A DNA stretch of 64,000 bases from positions 186,001 to 250,000 of the forward strand of contig JAPLFQ010000025.1 of NCBI GenBank assembly GCA_026390595.1, written 5' to 3'. A program made the position numbers and the translations under genes. The DNA is from Ignavibacteriales bacterium (GTDB lineage Bacteria; Bacteroidota; Ignavibacteria; UBA10030). This document shows, in pieces, positions 23,221 to 31,705 of the stretch. The stretch's first letter is position 1; every line of letters begins with the position of its first letter. The notes under the pieces were generated by a model. The model did no database searches. It worked only from the letters and a program-made list of their open reading frames with translations, and was not told the origin of the DNA.

Positions 23221-26200
23221 CTATTTGAGGACGAGCATCCTCTTCGTCAGGAACACGTTGTTTGTCTCCAGGCGGTAGTAGTATACGCCGCTTGGCACAT
23301 GAGAAGCGTTCCACTGGACGATGTGGGTGCCCGGCTGCTGCTTGTCGCTGACGATGGTCGCGATCTCCCTGCCCAAGACATCGAACACTTTCAGCGCCAC
23401 GGAGCTGACGGCTGACAGCTGATAGCTGATCGCTGTTGTTGGATTAAACGGATTCGGGTAGTTCTGAAACAGGAGACACCCCTCCGGTAACGCGTCCCCG
23501 TGCCCAATAGCGGAAATCGTTGAGAAGAACTTCAGGATGTTCGCAAACACCTGGGTGCGAATACTCTCAGGATACATCGTTTCAAACGGAAACCCGAAAG
23601 CGACGAGCCGGCCTTCCTTCATGCCTGAAGGGAACATCCCCTGGAAAGAGACTGCGCTGAAGCCGAACGATGTGTCCAGGCCGGCATACTTCGCGCACCC
23701 TACAGAGCCGGAGAATGGCCTGATGACATCCGGCCACGTAACATCGAACGTCCCATGCGTCCCGTCATCGAAGGAGATGATTCCCACGTCCGCCAGGACG
23801 GTCCCGGTCAGGCCTTCAGCCTGATAGGTTGAGGAAGATGATCCGTTGGGGGCATCTGCGGCGTATTTCATTTTCAGATAGTTGTTGAAAAAGTCTTTGT
23901 CTGTGACACTCCCTTTCGCGTCGAGGTCCCACGCGATCTCGCAGCCAGAAACGAAAAGTCTTCCCCCGTTTTGCAGGTATGTCTTTACCTTCGCCTGTTC
24001 CGCTGCGCTGAATGTTTCATCCGCCGTGCTTTCGTCTCCCAGAATGTAGTCGACGATCGTGTAATCTCCGAGGGAGAACAATCCGTCGGCAATGGCATCA
24101 TTTGTCGCCGAGGCGATTGGCGTCTTGTTTGCCATGAACGCCCCCGCGTGCTGCCTGATGAAATCGCGCGTGTTGTTGGATGAGGCTCGGTCGAATCCGT
24201 TGACAACCAGCGTTTGCGGCTGGGTCGAAGATGGAACCCCCGCAAGAACCTCAGAGAATGCCGATGCGCCGATAAGGTTCACGGCCTTGATCTTGATGAA
24301 GTAGAGGGAGTCCTTCTGCAGATTCGATACGACGATGTTCCCCGAAGCGAATGTGAGAGAGTCTGGAAAGGTCGTCCCGTTTTTTCCAGTGACGACAACG
24401 TACTGCGCTGCAGATGAGTCCGGCTTGATGACGAGGCGCAGGGATGTCCCTGATTCCGGCCTTATCCCCAAAGATTTCGGCACCGCCGGAATTGAGTTAT
24501 CCTTGAGATAACTTGTTTGGGACATCGGGCTGGTCTCATTGCTCAGGATCTTGTACATCGTTGCGTTCGTCAGGATCTGCCCGCTCGTCATCACGACGCT
24601 GTCGACCAGCATCTCGTTGTTGATCAGGCGTATGCCATGGCTGTAATCCACGTAGGAGTTGATGTGGCCGCTGTAGGCCGGCTGGATGGGGACCCCATTC
24701 AGTTGATGCCAACCGTAGATCACAACGTGATTCGCGCTTGCCGGATCAGTGATCTTATTGCTGAGGACAACATCTTTCTTTGTGCCGCCGACAATCGAAC
24801 CAAGTGGTTTGCCAGTTGCAGTCCGCTGGACTTCAATCGCACTGTTGTGCTCGACGAATTTCGAAACGAGTTCATTTTGGTTCCCGACAGGTGTGTACGT
24901 GACAGGTGCGAGTTTCACATCGGCCTTGAGGTAGATGTCGTCAACGATCTTCGGCGTCGGCATGGTTGCCCCGAATAGGTTGGCCAGCTTCTGAGCGGTG
25001 ATCGGTCCCATCGGGATTCGACAGAAATCTTCGTTTGAGCCGATGCAGAGATAGTCAGGCATGACCCCGTAGATCACGGAATGTGCGACACCGCTGGCAT
25101 CCGTGAAAGAGGACTGAAGTTTCCTGAGATAGCGCATGAAATCGGGAATGTTCCCCTTTGAAATCTCCTTGTAGATTTCTGATTCACGCTGATCGAACGT
25201 CATGGAATTGACCGAGGTCATGAATTGCGAGCCGGTCATGGAGCCCGTCGGCCGGGCCGGGATCTGCACGAGTTTCGGGAGTGCCTTGCCGGTTTGCACG
25301 AACTGCGAGTAAGCCCTCGGTCCGTAGTATACGTATCCCTGCTCCTCGTGAGGCGTGCCGGAGAGAACCGTTTGCATGAACCCATTCAGCTCGACCTGCA
25401 CTGTGTGCAGGATTGCGCGTGCTGGGTTCTGTTTCAGGATGATGGAAATGCGGCCGTTGAGCGCACGGCAGGTGATAAACGTGTCGCTCACTGTCGTCGT
25501 GACAGAATAGAATCCCGAGAGGTAAGCAGCCATCATCCGGGTTCTGTACCACGTCCCTCCCGTCGCGCTCACGAACGGTTGGCCGTTCAATAGGGCTATG
25601 CTGTCATTATACGCGAGGACGCTGAGGAAATGCTCCGGTGAGGCATCCAGCCACTGCCGGAGCTTCGCGCCGTACGAGTTATCATAGTTGTAGTCGCTGT
25701 CGAGGAAGGCGATCCGTCGGACCTCGTTCGGTATCGAGGTTACGCTGTTCATGTAACCAAAGGTAAAACTTCCTCCTCCGCTATGGCTGGAGAGAACGAC
25801 ATAGGGGTGATACGAGGCAAACAGCGTCATCATCGAATCGACGAGTCCTTTGATCATGGCGGCATTGTTGGCGTATTGGTTTCTCCAGGTCGACCAAGCA
25901 AGTGAACCCGCGGATGCGTTTGCCTCGAGATAAATGGTAACGATGTTGGTGTCCTTGACCGCCTTCCGCAGAAACCGGCTCTGCGCCCCGATATGTTGAA
26001 TATCGAAGTGCCAGTCATCGCCCGGCAGCAGCTGCTTCCCGACAGTCTGCTCAATAGTGTTGCCGTTGGGGAGAGCGAAGAAGATCAGGGCTGTCGGTTT
26101 CGACGGATCGAACGAATCGGGGGCCGGGGCGTTGATGTGTATCCGCACCTCAGGATAGTATTTGAAGGTGGTGACTTGCTCGCTAAAATAGGGACTGATC

Positions 26201-26301
26201 GAGAAGCCGGGAATGAGGGTTGTTGCGCGTTGCCTCCCAACCAAAAGTGAGAGCGGCGTGAGGAGCGCGAACGAGACAAAAAGAAGGAATCGTTGTGTCA
26301 T
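23221..26301 (-). CDS. Large multidomain T9SS exoprotein (hydrolase-like, FN3, DJ-1-like domains)
   Basis: A 1026-residue secreted protein. The signal peptide covers residues 1 to about 25. The N-terminal part looks like an alpha/beta hydrolase (SSHSGGGSF near residue 180 gives a candidate nucleophile Ser). A middle region has a conserved-looking block (YGWHQLNG, HINSYVDYSHGIRL) that could be a metal or substrate site. An FN3-like domain follows (about 640-730), then a DJ-1/GATase-like flavodoxin fold (VVNGFD through NGGRLFVSGCE, about 735-860), and a T9SS sorting domain (NYPNPFNP, YQLSAV, KMLVL). ATG at 26301 is chosen because it begins the signal peptide. Promoter at 26356-26384. Function not recognised; peptidoglycan or polysaccharide processing is only a guess. 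Confidence 0.8.
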   Translation of the reverse strand: MTQRFLLFVSFALLTPLSLLVGRQRATTLIPGFSISPYFSEQVTTFKYYPEVRIHINAPAPDSFDPSKPTALIFFALPNGNTIEQTVGKQLLPGDDWHFDIQHIGAQSRFLRKAVKDTNIVTIYLEANASAGSLAWSTWRNQYANNAAMIKGLVDSMMTLFASYHPYVVLSSHSGGGSFTFGYMNSVTSIPNEVRRIAFLDSDYNYDNSYGAKLRQWLDASPEHFLSVLAYNDSIALLNGQPFVSATGGTWYRTRMMAAYLSGFYSVTTTVSDTFITCRALNGRISIILKQNPARAILHTVQVELNGFMQTVLSGTPHEEQGYVYYGPRAYSQFVQTGKALPKLVQIPARPTGSMTGSQFMTSVNSMTFDQRESEIYKEISKGNIPDFMRYLRKLQSSFTDASGVAHSVIYGVMPDYLCIGSNEDFCRIPMGPITAQKLANLFGATMPTPKIVDDIYLKADVKLAPVTYTPVGNQNELVSKFVEHNSAIEVQRTATGKPLGSIVGGTKKDVVLSNKITDPASANHVVIYGWHQLNGVPIQPAYSGHINSYVDYSHGIRLINNEMLVDSVVMTSGQILTNATMYKILSNETSPMSQTSYLKDNSIPAVPKSLGIRPESGTSLRLVIKPDSSAAQYVVVTGKNGTTFPDSLTFASGNIVVSNLQKDSLYFIKIKAVNLIGASAFSEVLAGVPSSTQPQTLVVNGFDRASSNNTRDFIRQHAGAFMANKTPIASATNDAIADGLFSLGDYTIVDYILGDESTADETFSAAEQAKVKTYLQNGGRLFVSGCEIAWDLDAKGSVTDKDFFNNYLKMKYAADAPNGSSSSTYQAEGLTGTVLADVGIISFDDGTHGTFDVTWPDVIRPFSGSVGCAKYAGLDTSFGFSAVSFQGMFPSGMKEGRLVAFGFPFETMYPESIRTQVFANILKFFSTISAIGHGDALPEGCLLFQNYPNPFNPTTAISYQLSAVSSVALKVFDVLGREIATIVSDKQQPGTHIVQWNASHVPSGVYYYRLETNNVFLTKRMLVLK
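23385..23439 (-). repeat. 55-bp block shared with 8888-8942
   Basis: On the minus strand this is the partner of the block in the metalloprotease gene, differing at one base of 55. It lies inside the codons for the sorting domain. Confidence 0.85.
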
Positions 26302-26355
26302 AGGTGAACCCCGGGATCGTGAGGCTGCAAAAGAGAACGGTGCTGCGTATGTCAC

Positions 26356-26384
26356 AGTATAAAGCTATTCTCATTCTCCCGCAA
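26356..26384 (-). promoter_or_regulatory. Sigma-70-like promoter of the large exoprotein gene
   Basis: On the minus strand TTGCGG (26384-26379), 17 bp, TATACT (26361-26356), about 55 bases before the ATG at 26301. Confidence 0.6.
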
Positions 26385-26559
26385 GAATTGTCCAGGTCAA
26401 TGCGGAACAGGAGTCACCATCGTCTGGTTGATTTTGAGAACGAAGTGCGGTAGCTTTCCTCACGCAAGGTCCCATATTGCACCCAACAGCCTACACTCTG
26501 CTTTCAATCCACAAGCCGGGATCTTTCCGTCTGACAATGCTGATCTGGAGGATTTGTCA

Positions 26560-27594
26560 ATGAGTTTCAAAAATGGTCTGATCGATCTGCGAAGTGATAC
26601 CGTCACACATCCCACGCCCGCCATGCGAGCCGCCATGTCAGATGCAGATGTCGGGGATGATGTGTTCGGAGATGATTGTACTGTTATCAAGCTGGAAGAA
26701 ATGGCGGCGGAGATGACCGGTTGTCAGGCCGGGCTGTTTATGGCTTCCGGCACGATGGGTAACCTGGTCGCATTGCTTACACACTGTGAGCGTGGAACCG
26801 AAGCGATCATGGGAAATCGGTCGCATGTTTTTCTACACGAAGTTGGCGGGATGGCGGCGCTTGGCGGCATACAGGCGAACCATGTGCCGAATCAGCCGGA
26901 TGGGACGTTGAGATTGGAGGATATCTCCGGCGCTATACGGGAGGACGACGTGCATTATCCACGCACCCGGCTGATATGCCTCGAGAATACACAGAACTCC
27001 TGCGGCGGTGTTGTGCTGACTCCGGAATACACGCGCAGTGTTGCTGAACTGGCCCATAGCCGGGGTCTCAAACTGCATCTGGATGGTGCACGGCTGGCGA
27101 ATGCAGCAATTGCGTATGGGGTGGAGATGAAAACGCTGGTCGGAGGAGCCGATTCGGTGATGCTTTGTTTGTCAAAGGGACTCTGCGCGCCGATCGGGTC
27201 GATGTTGTGCGGAACGAAGGAGTTCATTGCCGAAGCGCGGCGGAATCGGAAGCAGGTGGGGGGAGGGATGAGGCAGGTGGGTGTGGTAGCTGCCCCTGGA
27301 ATCGTCGCGTTGAAGACGGCGATCCAGCGTTTAGAGGAAGACCACGCAAACGCCCGCCGCCTGGCCGATGGTTTGCGCGGCATCCCGGAAATTGTACTCG
27401 AGACAGAGTCGCCGCAAACGAACATGGTCTATTTCCATCTGGCCCCTTCAGCAAAAGTGACTGTTCCACACATGCTCGACCGTTTGAAAGAGCGGGGAAT
27501 TCTGGCTGACCTTCGGCTTGTCACGCACTACTGGATAACGGCGAAGGACGTTGAGAAGGTGTTGGCAGCGATTGCGGAGGTGATGAAGAACTGA
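26560..27594 (+). CDS. ltaE: Low-specificity L-threonine aldolase
   Basis: A 344-residue PLP enzyme that cleaves threonine or allo-threonine to glycine and acetaldehyde. The start block IDLRSDTVTHPTPAMRAAM and VGDDVFGDD are diagnostic. The cofactor Lys is in LCLSKGL (about residue 204), and LHLDGARLANA carries the PLP-pyridine Asp and Arg. GGAGG lies 8 bases before the ATG; the longer upstream reading frame lacks family residues. The divergent neighbour is the large exoprotein; a sequence at 26429-26457 (TTGATT, 17 bp, TAGCTT) might be a weak promoter. The gene is followed by repeat-rich DNA and a tRNA. Confidence 0.93.
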   Translation: MSFKNGLIDLRSDTVTHPTPAMRAAMSDADVGDDVFGDDCTVIKLEEMAAEMTGCQAGLFMASGTMGNLVALLTHCERGTEAIMGNRSHVFLHEVGGMAALGGIQANHVPNQPDGTLRLEDISGAIREDDVHYPRTRLICLENTQNSCGGVVLTPEYTRSVAELAHSRGLKLHLDGARLANAAIAYGVEMKTLVGGADSVMLCLSKGLCAPIGSMLCGTKEFIAEARRNRKQVGGGMRQVGVVAAPGIVALKTAIQRLEEDHANARRLADGLRGIPEIVLETESPQTNMVYFHLAPSAKVTVPHMLDRLKERGILADLRLVTHYWITAKDVEKVLAAIAEVMKN

Positions 27595-27648
27595 AAGGAG
27601 ATTGCGGAGTGCGGATTGGGAATTGCGAAATGAATGAATAAGAAGTCA

Positions 27649-27697
27649 TCAATTCCAAATTGACAATTCGCAATTGCATTGTGCACCCAGAAGGACT
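27649..27697. repeat. Direct repeat ending in a tRNA-Arg 3'-end fragment (left copy)
   Basis: 27649-27675 matches 27820-27846 at 24 of 27 bases. 27681-27697 matches the last 15 bases of the tRNA-Arg gene plus two flanking bases (27859-27875) at 16 of 17. Thus the left copy carries a short piece of the tRNA 3' end, as seen at tRNA attachment sites or partial duplications. Confidence 0.65.
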
Positions 27698-27819
27698 TGG
27701 CTATTGATGTCGAGTGGGTTGTGGAAATACCGTGGGGACGAGAGTCTGTGAATTGCCGATTTGGATGATGTTCCAGATGGGGAAGCGAAATTCCGGGGCT
27801 AGTTGTCAATTGCCAACGA

Positions 27820-27846
27820 TCAATTCGGAATTGACAATTCGCAATC
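27820..27846. repeat. Direct repeat beside intact tRNA-Arg (right copy)
   Basis: Right-hand partner of 27649-27675 (core AATTGACAATTCGCAAT), 13 bases before the 3' end of the tRNA gene. Confidence 0.6.
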
Positions 27847-27859
27847 CGAAATTCAGTAG

Positions 27860-27933
27860 TGCACCCAGAGGGACTCGAACCCCCAACCACTTGATCCGAA
27901 GTCAAGTACTCTATCCAATTGAGCTATGGGTGC
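27860..27933 (-). tRNA. tRNA-Arg (anticodon UCG)
   Basis: The minus strand folds as a full cloverleaf: acceptor GCACCCA/TGGGTGC, D-stem GCTC/GAGT, anticodon stem CTTGA/TCAAG with loop CTTCGGA (27901-27895), T-arm loop TTCGAGT, discriminator A. Loop positions 34-36 are TCG (27899-27897), reading CGA and possibly other CGN codons. The CCA end is not encoded. Confidence 0.95.
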
Positions 27934-27943
27934 AAAAAGACTT

Positions 27944-27971
27944 TCGATTGCCGATTTTCGATTGTCGATTC
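27944..27971. repeat. CGATTG-type short dispersed repeat (copy 1)
   Basis: TCGATTGCCGA...GATTGTCGATT; 25 of 28 bases match 57901-57928. Both copies are intergenic, here just upstream of tRNA-Arg. Confidence 0.55.
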
Positions 27972-28505
27972 GGGGGATGAACCCAGGCCGACGATTTCGT
28001 CACTGGTGCTTATGACAAGAGCGCAGATCCCGACAGTTCTTCGACTCCAGTCTGAAATTGAGTATCCTTCGGGTCACGCCGATTGCAGCAAAACAGATCC
28101 CGATCAATTCAGCGATTCGCAATGGAGATCGGGACGCCCGCCTGCCCTCACTGATCTTGTTGTGGCGGGTAGGCTCAAAACGGCAACTGTCGCAGGCCGT
28201 GTTGGCGATTGAAAGATACGGGTATGTGGGCGAAAAAACAACTGGCACCGGGCCGAATGCTGATGATGCCGTGGTTGGGATGACGATGGAATTGCGCTGC
28301 CGCGACTGAGGATGTCGGCGCATGCAGGCCGGTTTGGATGCGGGGCTGGACTTCGGAGCGAAGTCGAGTGAATCAGGTTTTTGGGAGGCATCGATCATAG
28401 GGATTTCCGGGCAGCACGGTGCTGAGGTGGGCCGGAGCTCGGGATTGCTCGACGCGAGACATTTGTTTCGGGAACATCGGAAGACACATGAGCTGCTGCA
28501 CCGCG
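27972..28505. other. Intergenic region, no gene seen
   Basis: Short reading frames occur on both strands but none has a ribosome site, family resemblance or neighbour support. It contains a tight hairpin GACTTCG-GAG-CGAAGTC (about 28348-28364) and leads into a strong terminator at 28506-28533. A decayed gene or a small RNA is possible. Confidence 0.4.
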
Positions 28506-28533
28506 GCCCCGGCGAGAGTGACCGGGGCTTTTT
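28506..28533 (+). terminator. Strong rho-independent terminator without an evident gene upstream
   Basis: GCCCCGG (28506-28512), 9-base loop, CCGGGGC (28522-28528), then TTTTT. No plus-strand gene ends nearby (threonine aldolase stops 911 bases earlier), so it may end an unseen RNA. Confidence 0.8.
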
Positions 28534-28570
28534 CTTTCGTCATCATTCCTTCGTCGATCGCAGGAATCGG

Positions 28571-28599
28571 TTGACATTCCGCGAACGCCTGGGTATGTT
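28571..28599 (+). promoter_or_regulatory. Sigma-70-like promoter of the M16 peptidase gene
   Basis: TTGACA (28571-28576), 17 bp, TATGTT (28594-28599), about 70 bases before the start codon and just after the terminator. Confidence 0.75.
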
Positions 28600-28667
28600 C
28601 ATAGAGGTCTGAAGAGTCCCAACGTCACTCAAATCTTCACATTCTTTCACTCATGGAGATATCGATC

Positions 28668-31277
28668 GTGCGAAGAATTCTTATTACAATTGTCGTCTTG
28701 CTGACAGTCAATGGAGCTTTGGCGTTTCCACATGCAAATGCCGTGGTCCCTGGCGATTCTGCGCAGCGCCTACAGATGCTGCCGAAGGGGGTTTCTGTCT
28801 ACCAGCTCAACAACGGCATGAAGGTCCTCCTGATCGAGAATCCGGCCCTCCCGATGGTCGGCGCCAACGTCGTCGTGAAGGTCGGCTCGGCCTACGAGAC
28901 GTTTTCAACCAGCGGCATGAGCCATATGCTGGAACATCTGCTCTTCAACGGAACGACATCGCGCATGCAGAAAAAGCTGTACGACGATGTGGATCGGATC
29001 GGCGGCTACAACAATGCGACCACAGCGGAATTCTATACGAACTACATGATGGTCACGCCGGCCGAAAACATCAAAAAGGGGATGGAACTCCAGGCGGACA
29101 TGCTCTTCAATTCGACGCTTCCGACAGACAAATTTGAGAAGGAAAAGGGGATAGTCCTGGAAGAGATCTCAAAAAGCCTGGCCGACCCGCAGGAACAGCT
29201 CGAACGCAACACTCTATCCATACTCTACCGGGGGCACGCGCTCTCACTGCCAACGCTCGGTACCTACTCCACAATTCAATCGCTTTCCAGAGATGACGTC
29301 AACTCGTTCTATAAGAACAACTACGTCCCAAACAACATGATCCTCAGCGTCATCGGGAATTTCCGGACAAGCGCAATGCTCTCTCTTGTTCAGGAAATCT
29401 ATGGCAAAGCACGGCCGGGGCGTGTCGAACGTCAGGAAGACCTGGAATGGGCAACCGGCTTTCAGATCCCTTCGTTGACGGGATCTCCAAACTCTGAAAC
29501 GTATCACCGATTCTATGAAGGCGAGGACGTTGTCCTTCAGGCGTTGTATCAGCTCCCTCCGTCCAAACCGTCCGAGTATTATCAGTTGCTGTCGTTCGTT
29601 ATCGAAAAGAACAAGGACGCACTGCAGTCATCTGTGAAAGCTGAGTTCGGCAAGAACGTGAAATCTGTCAAACTCTCGACGCGCGTCTCGCATCTCGGCA
29701 GCCTCTTCGAGGCAGCGATCATTCTGAAACCCGGGACCAATCTTGATGCAGTGGTGAGCTCGCTGTCGGTGAAACTGGCCGGACTGAATTTCGCATTGGC
29801 GCCTGATGTCGTCAAGTCCGAGGTGACGAAGGCACGAACGGAGTTTGCGAGGAATATCGAGAAGCCGCACATGTTCGGAATCTACAACGCCGACGGCATC
29901 GCGAAGAGCGGCATTGAATCTGTCCTTGGATCGTATACCGGCGACGGATTGATCAAAGCAGCAGGGGAACTCGCAACGCTGAAACTGGGATTCCATCCTA
30001 TGGTCCTTATCCAGGCCCCCTCGGCGAAGAAGGACACGGCAAAGGCCCGGGCAGCCGGACTGACGAGGCGCTTCCGCGATGACGCATCCGGCAAGAACCT
30101 TATCGTAGCGCAGAACGAGGCGAGCAAGCTGCTCGCTGTTCATTACCTGGTGAAACACAAGTCGGCGTCTGAGGCGAAGTTTGGCAACGAGGCTTCCAAG
30201 ATTCTCCATGAGTGCCTGGACCAGCGGCTGAAGTCCGACGCGAATCGAAAAGCGAGCAGTCAGTTCGGTTTCACGTTTACCGTGAACGACAATCCGTTTA
30301 TCCCGATGGACGATATTTATCTCCACCCCGATTTCGGGTATGTCAGAGTAGAAGGCCTCGCCGACGACATTCCCGGGGCAATCAGGTACCTCAATGGTCA
30401 GCTGAAAGATTTCGTGCCGACAGAGGATGAGTTCAAGAAGGCAATTGAGAAGTACAAAGGAATCGAAGCGATGTTGATGGGAGGAAACAAACCTCAGAAG
30501 CTCTTCGATGAAACATATAAACCGGTCGTGTACGCGCCCGAGCCAGTTCCTCAGCCGCGGCCCGTGCTGACGTACGATGGTCTGGCCGCGTTCGCCAGGG
30601 AGTACTTCAAGCCTTCGAACATGATCATCTCGGTTGTCTCGCCAGCCGCCCCGGAGAGCATCGATTCATTGTTCAACCAGTTTGGCTTCTCGCCAACAAA
30701 AGAGGAGCCGCCTGTTTTCACTCCCACGTTTGTTTCTCACGATCAGCCTGTGAAGATCGAGAAAGCAGGAAACGGTGAGCGGTCGTACGTATTCTGGGGA
30801 GCCATCAACAAGATCGACCCGGCCGATGCCCCTTTCCTGCAGGCCCTCTCGCTTGTTCTGTCTGACAATATCGTCTTTGACATCAGGGAGAAACAGGGAA
30901 TGGCATACGGTATGTCCGCCGGTGTGGAAATCATCCAGGACAAGGCGCTGTTCTTTGTGTCGCAGGGTACGAGGCCCCAAAATGTGGATAAGCTCGTGCC
31001 TCAGTATCCGAAGTTCTTCCAGATGTCAGTGCTGGACTCGCTGACCGAGGACCAGGTGGAAAAATCGATCAACATGTACCTTGGGAGAATGATGTTCCGC
31101 AGGCTTTCGAGTATCAATCAGGCTTTCTATCTCGGCACGTCGGTCTACTTCCACAATGATGAGACCTACGACCAGCGATTCCTTGAACAATTGAAAAATG
31201 CGAAACTCGCTGACGTCAAGAATGTTGCCCGGAAATACATGCGAGTGACTTCTCCTCTGCTCGTTATCGTACGTTGA
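28668..31277 (+). CDS. Exported M16 family zinc metallopeptidase (two-domain, pitrilysin-like)
   Basis: An 869-residue protein with a signal peptide (RRILITIVVLLTVNGALAFPHANA). The inverted zinc motif HMLEH (about residues 86-90) lies in the first M16 domain (MKVLLIENPALPMVG onward). The third ligand Glu is expected in GIVLEEISKS. The second, inactive M16 domain fills the C-terminal half (LAVHYLVKHKSASEAKFGNE, FDIREKQGMAYGMSA). GTG at 28668 has GGAG nine bases upstream; ATG at 28653, five codons earlier, lacks a ribosome site but cannot be excluded. Such proteins degrade peptides in the periplasm. Monocistronic: its own promoter and a hairpin after the stop. Confidence 0.93.
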   Translation: MRRILITIVVLLTVNGALAFPHANAVVPGDSAQRLQMLPKGVSVYQLNNGMKVLLIENPALPMVGANVVVKVGSAYETFSTSGMSHMLEHLLFNGTTSRMQKKLYDDVDRIGGYNNATTAEFYTNYMMVTPAENIKKGMELQADMLFNSTLPTDKFEKEKGIVLEEISKSLADPQEQLERNTLSILYRGHALSLPTLGTYSTIQSLSRDDVNSFYKNNYVPNNMILSVIGNFRTSAMLSLVQEIYGKARPGRVERQEDLEWATGFQIPSLTGSPNSETYHRFYEGEDVVLQALYQLPPSKPSEYYQLLSFVIEKNKDALQSSVKAEFGKNVKSVKLSTRVSHLGSLFEAAIILKPGTNLDAVVSSLSVKLAGLNFALAPDVVKSEVTKARTEFARNIEKPHMFGIYNADGIAKSGIESVLGSYTGDGLIKAAGELATLKLGFHPMVLIQAPSAKKDTAKARAAGLTRRFRDDASGKNLIVAQNEASKLLAVHYLVKHKSASEAKFGNEASKILHECLDQRLKSDANRKASSQFGFTFTVNDNPFIPMDDIYLHPDFGYVRVEGLADDIPGAIRYLNGQLKDFVPTEDEFKKAIEKYKGIEAMLMGGNKPQKLFDETYKPVVYAPEPVPQPRPVLTYDGLAAFAREYFKPSNMIISVVSPAAPESIDSLFNQFGFSPTKEEPPVFTPTFVSHDQPVKIEKAGNGERSYVFWGAINKIDPADAPFLQALSLVLSDNIVFDIREKQGMAYGMSAGVEIIQDKALFFVSQGTRPQNVDKLVPQYPKFFQMSVLDSLTEDQVEKSINMYLGRMMFRRLSSINQAFYLGTSVYFHNDETYDQRFLEQLKNAKLADVKNVARKYMRVTSPLLVIVR

Positions 31278-31347
31278 ACATCGACCCGCTTGTGCCAGCC
31301 GGGCACGGCTTGGAAAGAAGCAACCCTCGCATCTGCCAAGAGGGGCC

Positions 31348-31376
31348 GCTCAGGGAACTCAAATCGTTCCCTGAGC
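31348..31376 (+). terminator. Hairpin after the M16 peptidase gene
   Basis: A perfect 11-bp inverted repeat (GCTCAGGGAAC / GTTCCCTGAGC) with a 7-base loop, 71 bases after the stop. There is no T-tract, so termination is likely but not certain. Confidence 0.55.
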
Positions 31377-31582
31377 ACGTCCGTTGAAGTTCCTCAGACT
31401 ACACCGCGGGGTGGGGGAACAAGCCAGCACGGGTCGCTCGTAAGTGACCCTCGCATGGCCCCTCGCTCTCCCGAAATTCTCCTCCGCCTCCCCGGCTTCC
31501 CGTTATCGACTCTCATCACATAGTGCATGATTTATCGGGAAACGCCTCATTTTCCAGGCATGATTCTCTGGACCATGTGATT
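31377..31582. other. Intergenic region, no gene seen
   Basis: GC-rich then AT-richer DNA between the M16 hairpin and the palindromic promoter of the hybrid kinase. No supported gene or RNA. Confidence 0.4.
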
Positions 31583-31629
31583 AATACGCTGTAAAGCGTA
31601 TTGACACTTTTGCCAAATTAGTCGAATCT
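31583..31629 (+). promoter_or_regulatory. Palindromic operator overlapping a TTGACA promoter box
   Basis: AATACGCT (31583-31590), 4 bases, AGCGTATT (31595-31602): a perfect 8-bp inverted repeat. Its last two bases are the first two of TTGACA (31601-31606). The best -10 at 17 bp is only GAATCT (31624-31629). A repressor or activator bound here would control the hybrid kinase gene that starts at 31706. Confidence 0.55.
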
Positions 31630-31705
31630 CATCATCATAAAAATCCCGCTCAGCCTTGAAGTCCCCTCAATTCCGGAAAAGGGGAAGTAACGATCGGATG
31701 AAGCC

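Noticed and set aside
28000-28398. 132-codon minus-strand frame in the gap after the tRNA
   Set aside because: No ribosome site, no family, unusual composition (Ser/Arg/Pro-rich), and only short related frames on the other strand; treated as noncoding.
28311-28505. 4.5S/SRP, RNase P, tmRNA or 6S RNA before the orphan terminator
   Set aside because: None of their diagnostic sequences or pairing patterns was seen.
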